Notes: a model not told the origin generated them from the sequence alone. A DNA stretch of 64,000 bases from Sphagnum compactum (GCA_965153455.1 OZ234499.1:16364271-16428270), one strand, 5' to 3'; numbered from the stretch's first letter, positions 31,520 to 42,910 are shown. Made by a program: numbers and translations.

Positions 31520-33230
31520 GAGTCTAAAATAATGGTGTCTGGAACTGATTTGGGAGGGATGGCAGGTGTAGGAACTTGGTGGCATTGGAGCACCAACATT
31601 TCAAGTTCTTGATCCTGAAGGCAAATTTGTTGCCATTTTATGGGGCCAAGATCGGCTAAACATTGTTGCTGATCTTCTTTGTGGCTAGCACCCTAGGCTC
31701 AGTTGCAGATCACTGGGTCCACATGCTTCCACAACTTCTAAACTCTTTTCCAAGTCAAAACTTAAAAAGGCGTGGGTGTAGCAAAAGAGTAGGCGCGCTC
31801 TTGAAGGGAATGGAGCAACAGTTGTGGTTTGGTGGATCTCACAGCCAGCCAGGTGAAGAGAGATGGAAGGAGTGGTGGTGGCTGTGCTTCTTCTTCTTCT
31901 CTCGGATCCGAGTGCTTGGAGAAATCCAGGTTGATCCTGTTGTGTTTTTGCAGATACCCATCTCCTGCAATCCAAGGATCCCATCGCCACACCTGGATTT
32001 CGAATCAACCACACCTCAAGCAAGCATATGACACTGCAATCAACCAGAAGAAGGAGCTTGCAGCATACAAGATCCAACATGCTAAGGAAGGTCAAAACGT
32101 GAAAACACTGAACTTGCAGAACAGGATGAGACAAACAGAATCCCTGCATCTGAGTCAGTGGAGCAATTGGGGTAAGAGTGAAAATACATTCACATATTGA
32201 TCAATCACATATCAGTCCATTTCTTTCTCAATGTATCTTGGACCTATAGAAGCAAACGAACTGTTTTAGTGGTAAAGCAAAGCTGTAACTCTGTGCAAAA
32301 AGGAAGGGAACCACATTAAGTGTCTACTGGATCCCGATTTATTTGTATTTGTTCATCAAGTCTATAATGTTAAAGTATGATTGTTGCATTGCATTGGGGT
32401 TGTGCATGCTTTGCATTGTTACCTTTTGACTCTGAAGGCTGCCCAACTTTTGTGATTCAGAAGTGATTCAAATCAGATGACATGACATACCTTACACATC
32501 TAAGGTGAAAGTGAAGATTGTAGTGTTTCCATTTCTGGGGGAAAAGAGAGAGAACAAACTGTAGAATTTTGAAGCATGAATTTGAGAAGTTGCATCTCAC
32601 AACATTGAAAGACTATATACTTGAGAGAATATTTTCTGCAATCACTGCACAGGATTAGCCCTTGCAAAGCAAACTACTGGAGAAACGCAAACCTATTTCT
32701 ACATTCAAATCTTCAAATACAAATTCCAGGAGCTCATGAATCTGCACCACCAATCCAAGAAACTCTTAGTCAGATCATTGGTCCGAACATGCCCATCTGC
32801 CAAGTTGTAACATCTGAAATCCATAACCTAAACAGGCAACCATGAAAACAGTAAGAATGCCCTCAGAGTTCAGAAAGGCAAGATTTAGTGAACTCGCAAG
32901 TATGAATAAATTTTCTGCCAGATTGAAAGACACCAAGCCTAGAAGAAGCCTCTCCTGCTACCCAACACAAGATAGTGGTGGCTTGAACTCTCTAAACACA
33001 ATTATTTGATTTTGTAAAATTTCATTCCTTGTTATACATTCCAAAAGTGGCTGTTCTTGCCCCCTAATCGCCTGACTTTACCAATAACCTGTGGTTAATT
33101 TCAATTTTGTGAGGTAAGTGGACTTGCGAGTCATCCACAAGAGGACTTTAGCCACATTTGGTTACAGGTCAGAGAGAAAAGTATAAAACTTTTGGAACCC
33201 CCTCTAAGCACTCGGCTAACCATACACACA
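31520..33230. other. internal Helitron 1 sequence, no identified gene
   Basis: One reading frame (31829-32200, +) contains AINQKKELAAYKIQHAKEG, and intron-like borders surround parts of it, but no family is recognised. Near 33145 there is a short match to the dispersed repeat at 3165/61350. Confidence 0.4.
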
Positions 33231-33260
33231 CCTGTGCATTATGCACAGGCTCAAACTAGT
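33231..33260 (+). other. Helitron 1 3' terminus (hairpin + CTAG)
   Basis: CCTGTGC/GCACAGG form a 7-bp stem with loop ATTAT. CTCAAACTAG follows and then T. It matches the terminus at 36180-36211 in loop, spacing and ACTAGTAT ending. Confidence 0.8.
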
Positions 33261-33349
33261 ATATTGTAAAAGACGTCGGAAGCCTCCCCTGAAGCCGTCC
33301 CGTCATCCAACCGAACGGGCATCTCATCCATCCCGCCGTCCTTCTGTTT

Positions 33350-34640
33350 TCTACCTGCTGCTCGCTCTCCCCCATGTCTCCGCGTGGCATCTCATCCATC
33401 TCGCCGTCCTTCTATTTTCTGCTTGCTGCTCGCTCTCCCCCATGTCTCCGCGTGGATCCATCGACGGATCTTGGCCTGCAAGGTCCCGTGTTGCAAGCAG
33501 CAGCAACAACAACTTCTGCACGTCCGCACGCCAACCTGAGATCTTAGTGTTCCGGTACTTTCACAACCTTTCTCTATGATGCCGTTGGTGTGAGCTTTTG
33601 GTACAACTTTGTTGCGATGCATGGCTGCTTTTAATTATCTCACTTTTTTTTCTTTTTTTTTTGTTTTGTTGTCGTCATCGTCGCCTACAGATTGCAGAAT
33701 CAGGTCACACCCCTGAGAAGTCACAGAGCAATGTTTCAAGCCCAAATGATAATAACAAACTAGTGCTCAAGGAATTCATGCCTCTTAAGAAGAGGCGATT
33801 GGAGAGATTACAAGGAGGAGATCAGTTGTTGGTGGGGGATGAGGAAGGAGATCGACAAGTTGAGCGAACTTGGGGGATTGATATTGGAAGGCCCGCATGG
33901 ATTGCTGAAGCCCAGCTTTGGACTCGGCATGCAGCAATAGCAGAGGCTCCCAATGAGGTCTGTAGTTTCAGCTCTCATCCCATCTTCCAAGGATCTAGCT
34001 TTAAGAGTTGAGTTTTGGTTCATCTGCCCAGATTTTGCAGGAGTCCTACTGCTGCCAATCTAGAACACATGACATTCCAGCAATCTTAGTTGAGCATTTG
34101 TTGAACATTCTGTTGGGTCCTTTTGTGGGGAGATGGAGAGTTACTCATAGATTGGTGTTGGAGAATTGGACTAAATTTTGGTTTTGGAGTTTGCAGTATA
34201 TTTTCTAAATGAAGGATTCTTTCTTCTCAGGCTGCAGTAGCCCTTTTTGTGTTCTTGCTTTTAGAGGAAGAGACAAATCTCTTGATGATCTACATTCCTG
34301 GATTCCTTTCTGCAGAAGGATTTGTCACCAGAAGGCAGGTGTGGACAAGGGGAACGTACAAGAGCGGAGCAGGCAAATGGTTCAATTGAAAGCTCAAGGC
34401 TCCTCTTGAGCTCAAAGCGACGACCAACCGGACGAGCATCTCATCCATCCCGTCATCCGTCTGTTTAAGCCGGACGAAAATTTCATCCATCTCGTCATCC
34501 GTCTGTTTAAGCCGGACGGACATTTCATCCATCCCGTCATCAGTCTATTTAAAAATAGAAGGATGCCAATTAGGGTCTCTCTGCCTGCTGCTCGCTCTCC
34601 CCCATGTCTCTGCGTGGATCCGTCGACGGTGATAGAGAGA
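33350..34640 (+). repeat. repeated GC-rich module in Helitron 2
   Basis: CTGCTGCTCGCTCTCCCCCA, followed by TGTCTC and GCGTGG, occurs three times (about 33355, 33424 and 34586). The last two continue into GATCC and TCGACGG. Upstream of the third are three ~45-bp tandem units with CATCCATCCCGTCATC and TGTTTAAGCCGGACG (34435-34545). The module brackets the captured exon at 33691-33957. Confidence 0.85.
33691..33957 (+). pseudogene. captured exon of an unidentified nuclear-type protein
   Basis: A long pyrimidine tract and CCTACAG precede an 89-codon open exon that ends AATGAG|GTCTGT. It reads IAESGHTPEKSQSNVSSP, then LVLKEFMPLKKRRLERL (a likely nuclear localisation signal), an acidic stretch and WGIDIGRPAWIAEAQLWTRH. 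I do not recognise the family. No certain partner exons are found. An AG at 34230 precedes a short + frame that could be another piece. Being bracketed by Helitron 2 repeats, it is probably a captured gene fragment. Confidence 0.5.
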
Positions 34641-34929
34641 GATAGACGCTGCACAAATTCCTACAAGATAGAGAGTTTTTTTGAGGGTTGGGAGCGATGG
34701 CGTTGTTGCAGCCAGTGAACTAAGTTGGGTTCTCAGGGTCTGGAGGTTTCCCGCTTGGGATTGGGTTGTATGGGGATGTCTTCTTTCTACGGACCCGCAG
34801 GGCCGGAACCCTGTAAGCATCTGGGCAACAAAGGCCTTTTAATCACTTGATATCTGCTCCCTGATTCTCATGGATTCATGAATGTAGGTTGCTCAATTCA
34901 TGAAAGTAGGCAGCTAAGAGTTCTTCTTT

Positions 34930-36165
34930 TAATCCTTACCTGAAAAATACAATTTCAACTTAAAGTTCCACAAAAAAAATTGGCCCAAATTTATCAGATT
35001 TCGAAAAGAAAAATTCTTCCAATTGCCAGAAATAAGAGTGAAGTGCTGCAGTGAACATGTTGGGGAACACATTGGGAACCAAAGAAAAATGAAAAGAAAT
35101 CCTCCCCCCCCCCCCCGCTCCTCCTCCCAAAATTTAAAATGAAGAAAAGCAAGGCACCTTGAGTGCACGCTTGGTCCTTCCATTGGCTGCATGAAATTTC
35201 TATTCCCAAAAAAGTTCGTCACCATTTTTGGCCTGGGCTACTTACCAAAAAACACACATACACAATTGCAAAGAACAGCCTACCTACTCACTGCGGTTAC
35301 TTATCATGCTATTATTAATGAGTGAACTCGGTACGCTCACAGCTATTTTTTTAATGCAAAAGGAGTGACATTTATTGGCTCATCAGCAATTCTTTTTGGA
35401 ACATTGGACGTGCCCACATAAAACACCTCTCTGGAACCAGAAACAAATGTGTTACCCTAGACTTTACTTTTCAGTTTATATACAAAGGATGTGAAATTTG
35501 GGCAAAACCATATGGGATAAAACCAAGGTGCAATTGGGAACATCTTGGTGAACGTATTTGGGAACTTGGTGGGAACCCCATGGGAACATGATGGGTGGAC
35601 ATTAGGAACAAAGGAAAAAAGAAATGCCCCTTGCCCCCTCTTTAAAAAGAAAAAAACTGGACATTCATGGGTGCAAGCTGAGCCTTCCTGTTGGTTTCAT
35701 GAAATTTCTCTTTTCAAAATTGTTCATCACCATTTTCACCTTGACAAATATACCCTTTCTTAAGTACTGGGGTACCTATTAACCTCTCACAAGTCCAACA
35801 TTCTTTTTTGGCAATGAGACAACTCGATTGACCCATAGCAAAAAAAAGGTTGAAACTATGGAGGCTCCCAAAATAGAAGATTTTATGGAAAGATGGAGTG
35901 CCTCCCCCTTTGACCCACCTATATAGGTGAGAAGGGGAGGACTTTGAGCAAAACATATGAGATTACAGCAAGGTGCTATTGGGAACACCCTTGGGGAACA
36001 CGTTGGGAACCTAGGGAGCATATTAAGGCACTCCGCCAACATAGAAGCCTAAATAAGCTTCCCTCCCCCAAAAAAGAAACATGATTTGGGAATTTTAATT
36101 GAGGTGCCATTGGAAACATATAAAGGACACAGTGGGAATAGATCAAAAATTAAAAATCCCCCTCC
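34930..36165. repeat. GGGAACA-rich dispersed repeat family (several copies)
   Basis: Segments at 35050-35200, 35530-35720 and 35950-36020 share GGGAACA(C/T)..TTGGGAAC words. The first two also share a lysine-codon-like AAAGAAAAA tract, a C-rich run and CATGAAATTTCT. A further copy is at 38650-38870. All are non-coding. Poly-C runs occur at 35103-35116 and 36165-36183. Confidence 0.7.
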
Positions 36166-36179
36166 CCACCCCCCCCCCC

Positions 36180-36211
36180 CCCCGTGCATTAGGCACGGGG
36201 TTCAAACTAGT
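36180..36211 (+). other. Helitron 2 3' terminus (hairpin + CTAG)
   Basis: The 8-bp GC-rich stem CCCCGTGC/GCACGGGG has loop ATTAG. It is followed by TTCAAACTAG and T. The stem-to-CTAG distance is the same as in Helitron 1. Confidence 0.8.
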
Positions 36212-38640
36212 ATGGTAAGTAACATGGTACACCCCAGGAGTAGGGTGTGCCCACCCTAGACAAAGCAAAGGGCCCTTATTGCCACTCCAAGGTGTTGCCA
36301 GATGTAAAGTCTTCCCTTTTGTTTTTGTTTTGTTTTTCCATGGTTTCCAATAGGTAGGAAAATATTTTTTAAAAAATAATTGTGAAAAAAATTAATGTAT
36401 TTTTAGGAGGTTTTAAGAGTGAAATCTAGCATAGGGTCTTTCATTTCACTAAAGATTATGTGTCTAACTATCATAGTGTCTTCCAAATGTTGAAAGGTAC
36501 CTGATTTTTTCACCTAATTGGTACCTTGATGTGAGGTTGAGCATGCCCAAATCCCCATTAATTTTTAGTTTTGATTTAAATGATTTTTTTTTCATTATTC
36601 AATAACTTCTCCAGCTCATGTCAAAACTTTATGAAACCAACTCAGTGGACCCCTACTCATCAAGAGCTTTCCTATGTTACCAAGAGCCTGACAAGAGATG
36701 CCATGGTTTGGGAGATCTCCATGCGACAAACAAACAAGGGGTGTGTCACACTGTGGCCTTGCCATTTACATTAAAAAGTGTCCGAAGGCAAAAGAAGAAT
36801 TATGGAAACTCAAACATTTCACCATGCAAAAATCTAAAAGAAACCAAAATCCTTCAACATATTATAACTCTATAATAACTAATCTCAAGTTTCAGCACAA
36901 GCCAAAATATCATATTCAAAAATCCTCATGTAAAAATAGACCTATTACCTAGGGGCCAAAATTCCTTAAGCTACTATACTCTATAATGAAGAAAAACAAT
37001 ATCTTTGCCTTGGTAGGCAAAGCCAACAAACTACCTTTCCTTCATAGATAGATCTATTCCTGTTCATCAAAGCAATACAAATTCGGTTTCTTCATGCAGG
37101 CAAGGGGTATGTCTTCAGACCTTTCTCTGATTTTCAAGAGCCTACACACTATTTACTGGCTATGGCTATGTGTGTACAGGCACCTCAACTCTTGCAAGGG
37201 CCTAAGGATAGACCCTTCTCCTATACAAAAGGTTCCTCCATAAAGGGAGAAAACTTTTCATTTTCTAAAACTTTCCGGCACGTTTTAAGACTTCCCTGAA
37301 TTTTAAAAAAAAAACTTATTTAAAAAAAAGAAAACACCAAAAATTGCCACAACTGCCTACAACATGAGAGGGTGCGTAAGATTTTTCTACAAAAATTGGC
37401 TTAATATTATTATGGACGATTGCCACTTGAGCAACATCACAAATTGAGAATTAAAAAAAATAAAAAAAATTTGATGCCATAGCTTCTACAAAATAAATGA
37501 TAATTCTAAGCATGGGGAGAAGATTCAAGCATATCTACCCAAAAAGGAAAGTACAATGAGTAATGCTCAAACTTATTTATGTTATTTAAAGGCTTTTTCT
37601 TGTTTTCCTGTGGGACTTAGGTACCTCATGTGAGGTGAGTTAGTTAGACAAGGGTGGAGATGTAACCACGTATCTTGTACACACATCTTTACACACGTGA
37701 AAAACACACCACATAAACATGAGAAAAATAATATATCCTCCTTTCACCTCCCAAAAAAAAAAATTCACATATATTGGGAGGGAGGGATAGAGATGGCTCC
37801 CAGAAAAGGAAGTACAAATATGAGCAAGAGCTTGTCAGTATTTTGTTTTTATTTTCTGAAAGAAGTACAGCTTTATTCCAATGACTTTGAGAGAGTAGGC
37901 TACTCCAATGCTCTACATGTTTGGAACCATATCACATGCACCTAGCCTACTTCCAAATCTAGAAAGAAAATAAAAACATCTTGTTCACATAGCTAGGTCT
38001 GTGCTTTTGTAGGTACCTAGTAGGAGTCTGGTAATGGACTATTATTGAATTATATATAATGCATTCCTTGCATTTTATATGCTAGTATATTAGAGTTATT
38101 CATAAAGTACCCCAAATATGGGATGGAATTGTTCATTAGGAGTTCAAAACAAGCCATTTTAAGCATTAATTTATTTAATTAATTTGCATTGGGTGCCATA
38201 ATCAAGATCAATTTTTTGAAATATTTTTATAAGTATTAAAAAAATTGATCATGAATGTGACTCTCAATATAAATCTTAAGATATGTAACCAAAGGATGGC
38301 TACCAGCATAATTGTATTAAATGCAAATCATAGTAGAATTTAACAATTTCATTGGCTAATTAATCCAAAAAAAATTGATTTCATGACTAACAACAAATAG
38401 AAGGTGACTAAACAAAGAGGATACCAAAAAAGGGTTGGATTGGATATGACTTTAACGATAAGTCTATTGTGATTCATATTAATTAGTTGTGGGGACCTCT
38501 AAAATTCAATTTTATTTTTGTTATGGGCATCTTTAATTGGCCCATCACAAATAAAATAAAATAAATGAAGTTTTGGATAGTCCCAAAATAAACGAGTTGT
38601 AATTCCTCCATTGGGTTGGTTGTAGAAGTCACATAAATAG
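36212..38640. other. intergenic, nothing recognised
   Basis: The stretch is AT-rich with short open frames only. No family motif, RNA gene or strong repeat was seen. Confidence 0.45.
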
Positions 38641-38649
38641 AACTTAGGA

Positions 38650-38870
38650 AAAAGATATGGGATAAGGTGAGGAGCTATTGGTAATGTGTTGGTGAACATA
38701 TTGGGAACTTGGGGGAACATGTTGAAAACCCATTGGGAATTTGATGAGAAGATAATGAAAACTTCATGAAAACATTTGGGAACAATAATAATCCAATATC
38801 CCCATGCTCCCTCCAAAGAAAAAAACTCAAGCACCTTGGGTGCATGGTGTTTCATCTCATTGATTACAAG
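38650..38870. repeat. further copy of the GGGAACA repeat family
   Basis: The copy shows GGTGAACATATTGGGAACTT, GGGGAACATG, CCATTGGGAA and AGCACCTTGGGTGCATGG. These parallel the copies at 35050-36020. AGCACCTTGGGTGCA is itself close to a palindrome. Confidence 0.65.
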
Positions 38871-38919
38871 ATTATATATTTTTACCTAGGCTAATGGCAA
38901 GGGCATGAACTATGTGTAC

Positions 38920-40990
38920 ATGCCAATATTGTGCATTGATATACATGTCAAGTAGGTAAATGTAAATGTATATAAAATATATATAGACTTCAAATGTATG
39001 TGTAAATTATATATATAATTTTACACACCATATTAAAAAATGTAAACAAATAAATAAGCACAACACACAATAACTTATGCAATATTTCATTTTTATTTTT
39101 TCTCAATATAATAACTATGAAATTGGAGTTGGTTCAACAAATAAAGAGGGAAGAAAAGGGGGGAAAGGGAAAAGAGTAAATGGTACACATGAGGAAAAAA
39201 GAAGGAAATAAATAGGAGAGAAGAAAGGGTCAGGTATCGAGGAACAATTTTTTACAAAGCTTGTTTCATTGTGTTCTTATGAATCTTCCATATTGTTTCC
39301 TTTTGTTTAAAGGTTGTTTGCAAGTGTAATTGATGGTGTTGTTGTCATGTTACAATGCTTTGAATTGTTGAAAGGTCCAACAATGACATGTATTTAAATG
39401 ATGTTTTTATTATTTATTTTATCCTCTTTGTCATGTTGCACTCCCTTTTCTTGTGATCATCTTGCAACTCAATTCATTTTTGTCTTGTAAAACAAAGTTT
39501 AGAGTTCAAGTTGAGTTTCCCCACATTGTGGTTCTTCATTTACAATTCTTTTAGGTTTAAGTGATGGCATCATCGTCATTTTGCAACTCTTAGCATTGTT
39601 GCAAGCTTCATTAACGACTTGTTTCAAGTAAGTTCCGATGTTGTGCATGTAAGTGTAAATAGTCAATTTATATGTAATTTTTTTTACATTTCATGTTGTG
39701 TATATTTTGGGATTTACACTTACACTTGCATGGTGTGTGTATATATATTCTTAATATACATTAACATGATGCCATGTTAATTTTTTTGCCATGTAAGCAA
39801 AAATCATAATGCACTATCCACTGTCCTTGGAAATTATGGTTTGCCAAAAAATGAAAGTACTGCACTTCAAACTTTTGAATGATGGTTGTGGGTTTCTAAA
39901 ACAAAACAAGATCACAATGTAAGCAAGATGACAAGGGAGCTTACATAAAACAAGTCATTGATGAAGTTTGCAACAATGTTAGGAACTACAAAACGATCAC
40001 AATGCCATTGCTTGAATCTGCAAAAATTGTGGAGGAAAAGGAACAACATGGGGGACTCACCTTAAACCCTAAACCTTATTTTACAAAACCAAAGTGAATG
40101 AAATTACAAAACAACAACAAGAAAGGTAAGTGCAATATGACAAAGATGGTAAGAAATAATTAATAAAAATATCACTTGAAACATGTCATTGTTGGACCTT
40201 TCAACAATGCAAAGCATTGTAAAATGACAACAACACCACCAACTACATTTGTAAACGAAGGGAAGCAACATGGGGAGTTCATAAAATCACAATGAAATAA
40301 GTTTTACAAGAAATCATTCCTCCTTACCTAACCTTCTTTTCTCTCCTACCTACCTCCCTCCCTCTTCTTTCATCATGTGTACCATTTTCCCTTTTCACCT
40401 TTTTTTTTTTTTTGAAACAACTCCACTTTCATAGCTATTGTTTGATATATATATGTATATTTCATTTGTTAATGTGTGAAATGTTTATTAATTTGTTCAC
40501 ATTGTTTTATAAGGTGTGTAAAACTACATAAGTGTATTTCTTCTTTTTTTAAAAATTACACTTACACTTATCTTGTTTTACATAGGGCAAAATAACTTTA
40601 CACACTTATACTTACTCGACATGTATATAAAAAACCATATACGTGCCCAACACTAGTGAATTCCCCCTTGTTATCTTCTTGTGTTGGGTTCTTGCCTTCT
40701 TATTTCAGAAACCAATAGTTGTCAATGAAAAGTTTGAAATGTAATATTTTCAATTTTTTATAAACCATAATCTCCAAGGATAATGAAAAATGTAATACCT
40801 TCATAAAGGGCATCGTGATTTACACTTATAAGACAATTTTTTTTACATGGTGTCATTTAAATTTATATTGAAATATATACATGCATATTTTGCAAATGTA
40901 AGTGTAAAAAATTTGGCATATAAATGTAAATCATTTATAGTTGCGCAATTTTTACATAACATGTAAAACAACTATTTACACTTACATGCA
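38920..40990. repeat. large imperfect inverted repeat (arms ~0.7 kb)
   Basis: 38920-39660 matches the reverse complement of about 39930-40640 over its whole length, roughly 75% by eye. Landmarks on the left are GGTGTTGTTGTCATGTTACA, TTGAAAGGTCCAACAATGAC and AATGGTACACATGA. In addition, 39820-39910 (CTTGGAAATTATGGTTT..CTTCAAACTTTTGAATG) matches the reverse complement of 40690-40800. The order is therefore arm, centre, inverted arm, inverted centre. TGTAAGTGTAAA-type words occur at each joint (39650, 39715, 40550, 40905, 40975). No protein is seen. Confidence 0.88.
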
Positions 40991-41259
40991 CAATAGTAGT
41001 GTATCCCTAGTGAATCATTTGGTCATCATTTTGGTACTGTGAATTGAAGGCTCACACACATGGACTATAGTGGACCTAGCAAACTTGAACATCTTTTGTG
41101 AAGATGCATTTTTTCAGCCAATGTGGCAAGGGTGTGGCTATGTCTCACACACATGTAGCGCATGCTTGTTGCACCCATGCACCTACCCAACATGTAGCAT
41201 GGGGGCCCAACAACTGTTTGGTCAACCATAACTAGTTGCTACGTTTTTTATTTTTAACT

Positions 41260-41640
41260 TGAAAAAAAAATCCCCTCTCCTTCAATTTTTTTCATTTTCT
41301 CTTCATTTTTTTATATTTTCCCTTTTTCTCAATTCTTTTTGTTTCTTTTTGTTTCTTGTCATTTTTTTCATCTCAATTATTTTTCCAAAGAATATGTGTT
41401 TTATAGTTTTTTTTTCCTTTTCTATTTTTCAAAAAGAAGTTTTTTGGTTTTTCTTTTCTTCATCTCCGTTATTTTTCCCAAGGAGGATGTGTTTTATCCT
41501 TCCTTTTTTTCATTTCAATTGTTATTTTCCCTTTTTTTTGTTTTTTAATTCTTTTAATTCTTTCTTCTTTTTCTTTTCTTTCTTTTCTTTTGCATTTTTC
41601 TTTTTTTCTCCTTTTCATGTTTTTTTTTCCCCTATGGTTT
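41260..41640. repeat. T-rich simple-sequence tract
   Basis: It consists almost entirely of TTTTTC/TTTC-type runs and gives artificial Phe/Ser reading frames on the + strand. Not coding. Confidence 0.8.
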
Positions 41641-41659
41641 TTCCTTGGAAGATGTAGTC

Positions 41660-41890
41660 ATCCTAGCAATATTTTTGACAAAAAATCGCCTTCAAAGAAA
41701 ATTCCCAAACAATATGGTCAAGGGAATTTGTAGGAAATTTCCCCAAAAAACCACTGCATTTATGTTTTTTGAAATCACCAAGATTTTTGGAAAATTTGAA
41801 CAAATTTCTAGCTTTCTTCTTTTGAAATCACCATATTTGGTTAATAGGTTTTGGTGGTTCATCAACATGTAATAAGATTCCTAGATTTTT
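41660..41890. repeat. dispersed repeat (partner of 4180-4620)
   Basis: ATGGTCAAGGGAATTTG, TTTGAAATCACCAAGAT and GTTCATCAACATGTAATAAG, then ATTCCTAGATTTT, match 4450-4610 in order. It ends about 60 bp before the SPX exon relic. Confidence 0.55.
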
Positions 41891-41953
41891 GATTCACGGT
41901 AGGCAGAAGAAAGAAAATCTGGTTGGGAAGTACAGACGGGCGGCATTACTCAC

Positions 41954-42292
41954 AGTTGCCGTCCGGGCGTGCTTAAGATGGGTCGACACCAGAAACTTGT
42001 TCATCTTATAGATCTGCGCAATGAGCAACTTCGAGAACTCGGTCACTTGAAGTGAAAGGTCGTTCGGTGGGCTATCTCGTTCTTGTACGCTGTTGGGCTC
42101 ACGAGGCTCCGACGCCGGGATCCCGCCAGGTTGAATGTTGACGACTACGCTATTTGCTCGGTGACAGCCTTCCGTGGCTGCAGGAAACGATCCATGTGCT
42201 TCCACAGCACCGTAACGGACAGACAATGTTGTCTGTAGTAGTAAGGCATGTTCTCCATCACCCGGTCTGCTTCCAATGCCGCTTCTAACCAC
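41954..42292 (-). pseudogene. SPX-domain gene, exon-1 relic
   Basis: The minus strand encodes a linker rich in Gly/Pro/Ser followed by LQVTEFSKLLIAQIYKMNKFLVSTHLKHART. This is the third helix region of an SPX domain (EF.RLL..EL.K.NKFF). It ends at ACT|GTGAGT, the same donor context as exon 1 of the SPX gene at 50759. In-frame stops occur upstream near 42300, and no clean MKFGK start is visible. Exons 2 and 3 are absent at lower coordinates, where a dispersed repeat and T-rich DNA follow. The relic cannot make a complete SPX fold, which needs exon 2 and the KILKKHD exon. Confidence 0.65.
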
Positions 42293-42749
42293 CCGGTTTC
42301 AACCATTGTATACGTGATCAGGCTCTGCCTCAGGACGAGAATTAAGCTCGTTCAAAACAAACAAACGTCGATAGCTTGCTGCTTAACACAACTTCCTTCA
42401 ATTCAGCAGCTCATGAAAGATCTACTAATCTGCTGGGCGTCGTCCTATGTCCGTCCACTGCTGAAGAATGTCCATACTATACTAAGAGTGAGCACGAGCG
42501 TTTGAAACTAGCAACTTTATCTATATCCGAAGGACCACGTATAATGAATCACATAATGCTAGTATGCTCTGAAGGATTAACGAAATCTAAACATGAGTCA
42601 TTCTGAAGGCTGCAAAAGATTTTCATCAACAAACAGACAAGACGAGCCTTTATCCAATCCACCTTATGGAAGAAAAGACACAGCAGTGAAACCCTTGCTC
42701 GGAGAGGAAAATGTATGCATAACTCTGTTCTCGGGCGAACGGGATTCAA

Positions 42750-42910
42750 GGCATTAACTCCGTGAGAAGAAAGTGTAGAACTCGCCAGTGCTTAACTGTA
42801 GTATCGGCTAACGGGAAAGGTATTAACTCTGTTAGAAGAAGTTAGAACTCTGGTGTATAGCTATGGTCTCTGCAAATGCGAAAAAGGCATTAACTCCGTT
42901 ACATGCGCCT
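42750..42910. repeat. ~70-bp degenerate tandem repeat
   Basis: GGCATTAACTCCGTGAGAAG, GGTATTAACTCTGTTAGAAG and GGCATTAACTCCGTTACATG begin units at about 42751, 42821 and 42886. Each of the first two is followed by GTAGAACTC or TTAGAACTC. Confidence 0.75.

Larger units (their letters stand above)
28569..33259 (+). mobile_element. Helitron 1 (non-autonomous, carries captured gene fragments)
   Basis: The 5' end is TCTATAGTAAAGG preceded by A. The 3' end is a 7-bp hairpin (CCTGTGC, loop ATTAT, GCACAGG; 33231-33249), then CTCAAA and CTAG (33256-33259), followed by T. TC at the start, a hairpin about 10 nt before a CTRR end and insertion between A and T are the Helitron hallmarks. The first 41 bp align with the start of the adjacent element, including an identical 22-bp block beginning GAAGCCTCCCC. 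There is no Rep/helicase inside. It encloses coiled-coil exons on the + strand and an AVT6-like first exon on the - strand. Size is 4691 bp if both ends are right. Confidence 0.72.
33260..36210 (+). mobile_element. Helitron 2 (head-to-tail with Helitron 1)
   Basis: It begins TATATTGTAAAAGACG immediately after the CTAG of Helitron 1 and aligns base for base with the 5' end of Helitron 1. The second base is A instead of the usual C. It ends with an 8-bp stem (CCCCGTGC/GCACGGGG, loop ATTAG), TTCAAA and CTAG at 36207-36210, followed by T. Inside are CCGTCC/CATCCATCCCGTC repeats, a spliced exon of unknown identity and GGGAACA-type repeats. There is no Rep or helicase, so it is non-autonomous. Size is 2951 bp. 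Confidence 0.7.

Noticed and set aside
41259-41657. Phe/Ser-rich 132-residue frame
   Set aside because: It is a translation of a T-rich simple-sequence tract.
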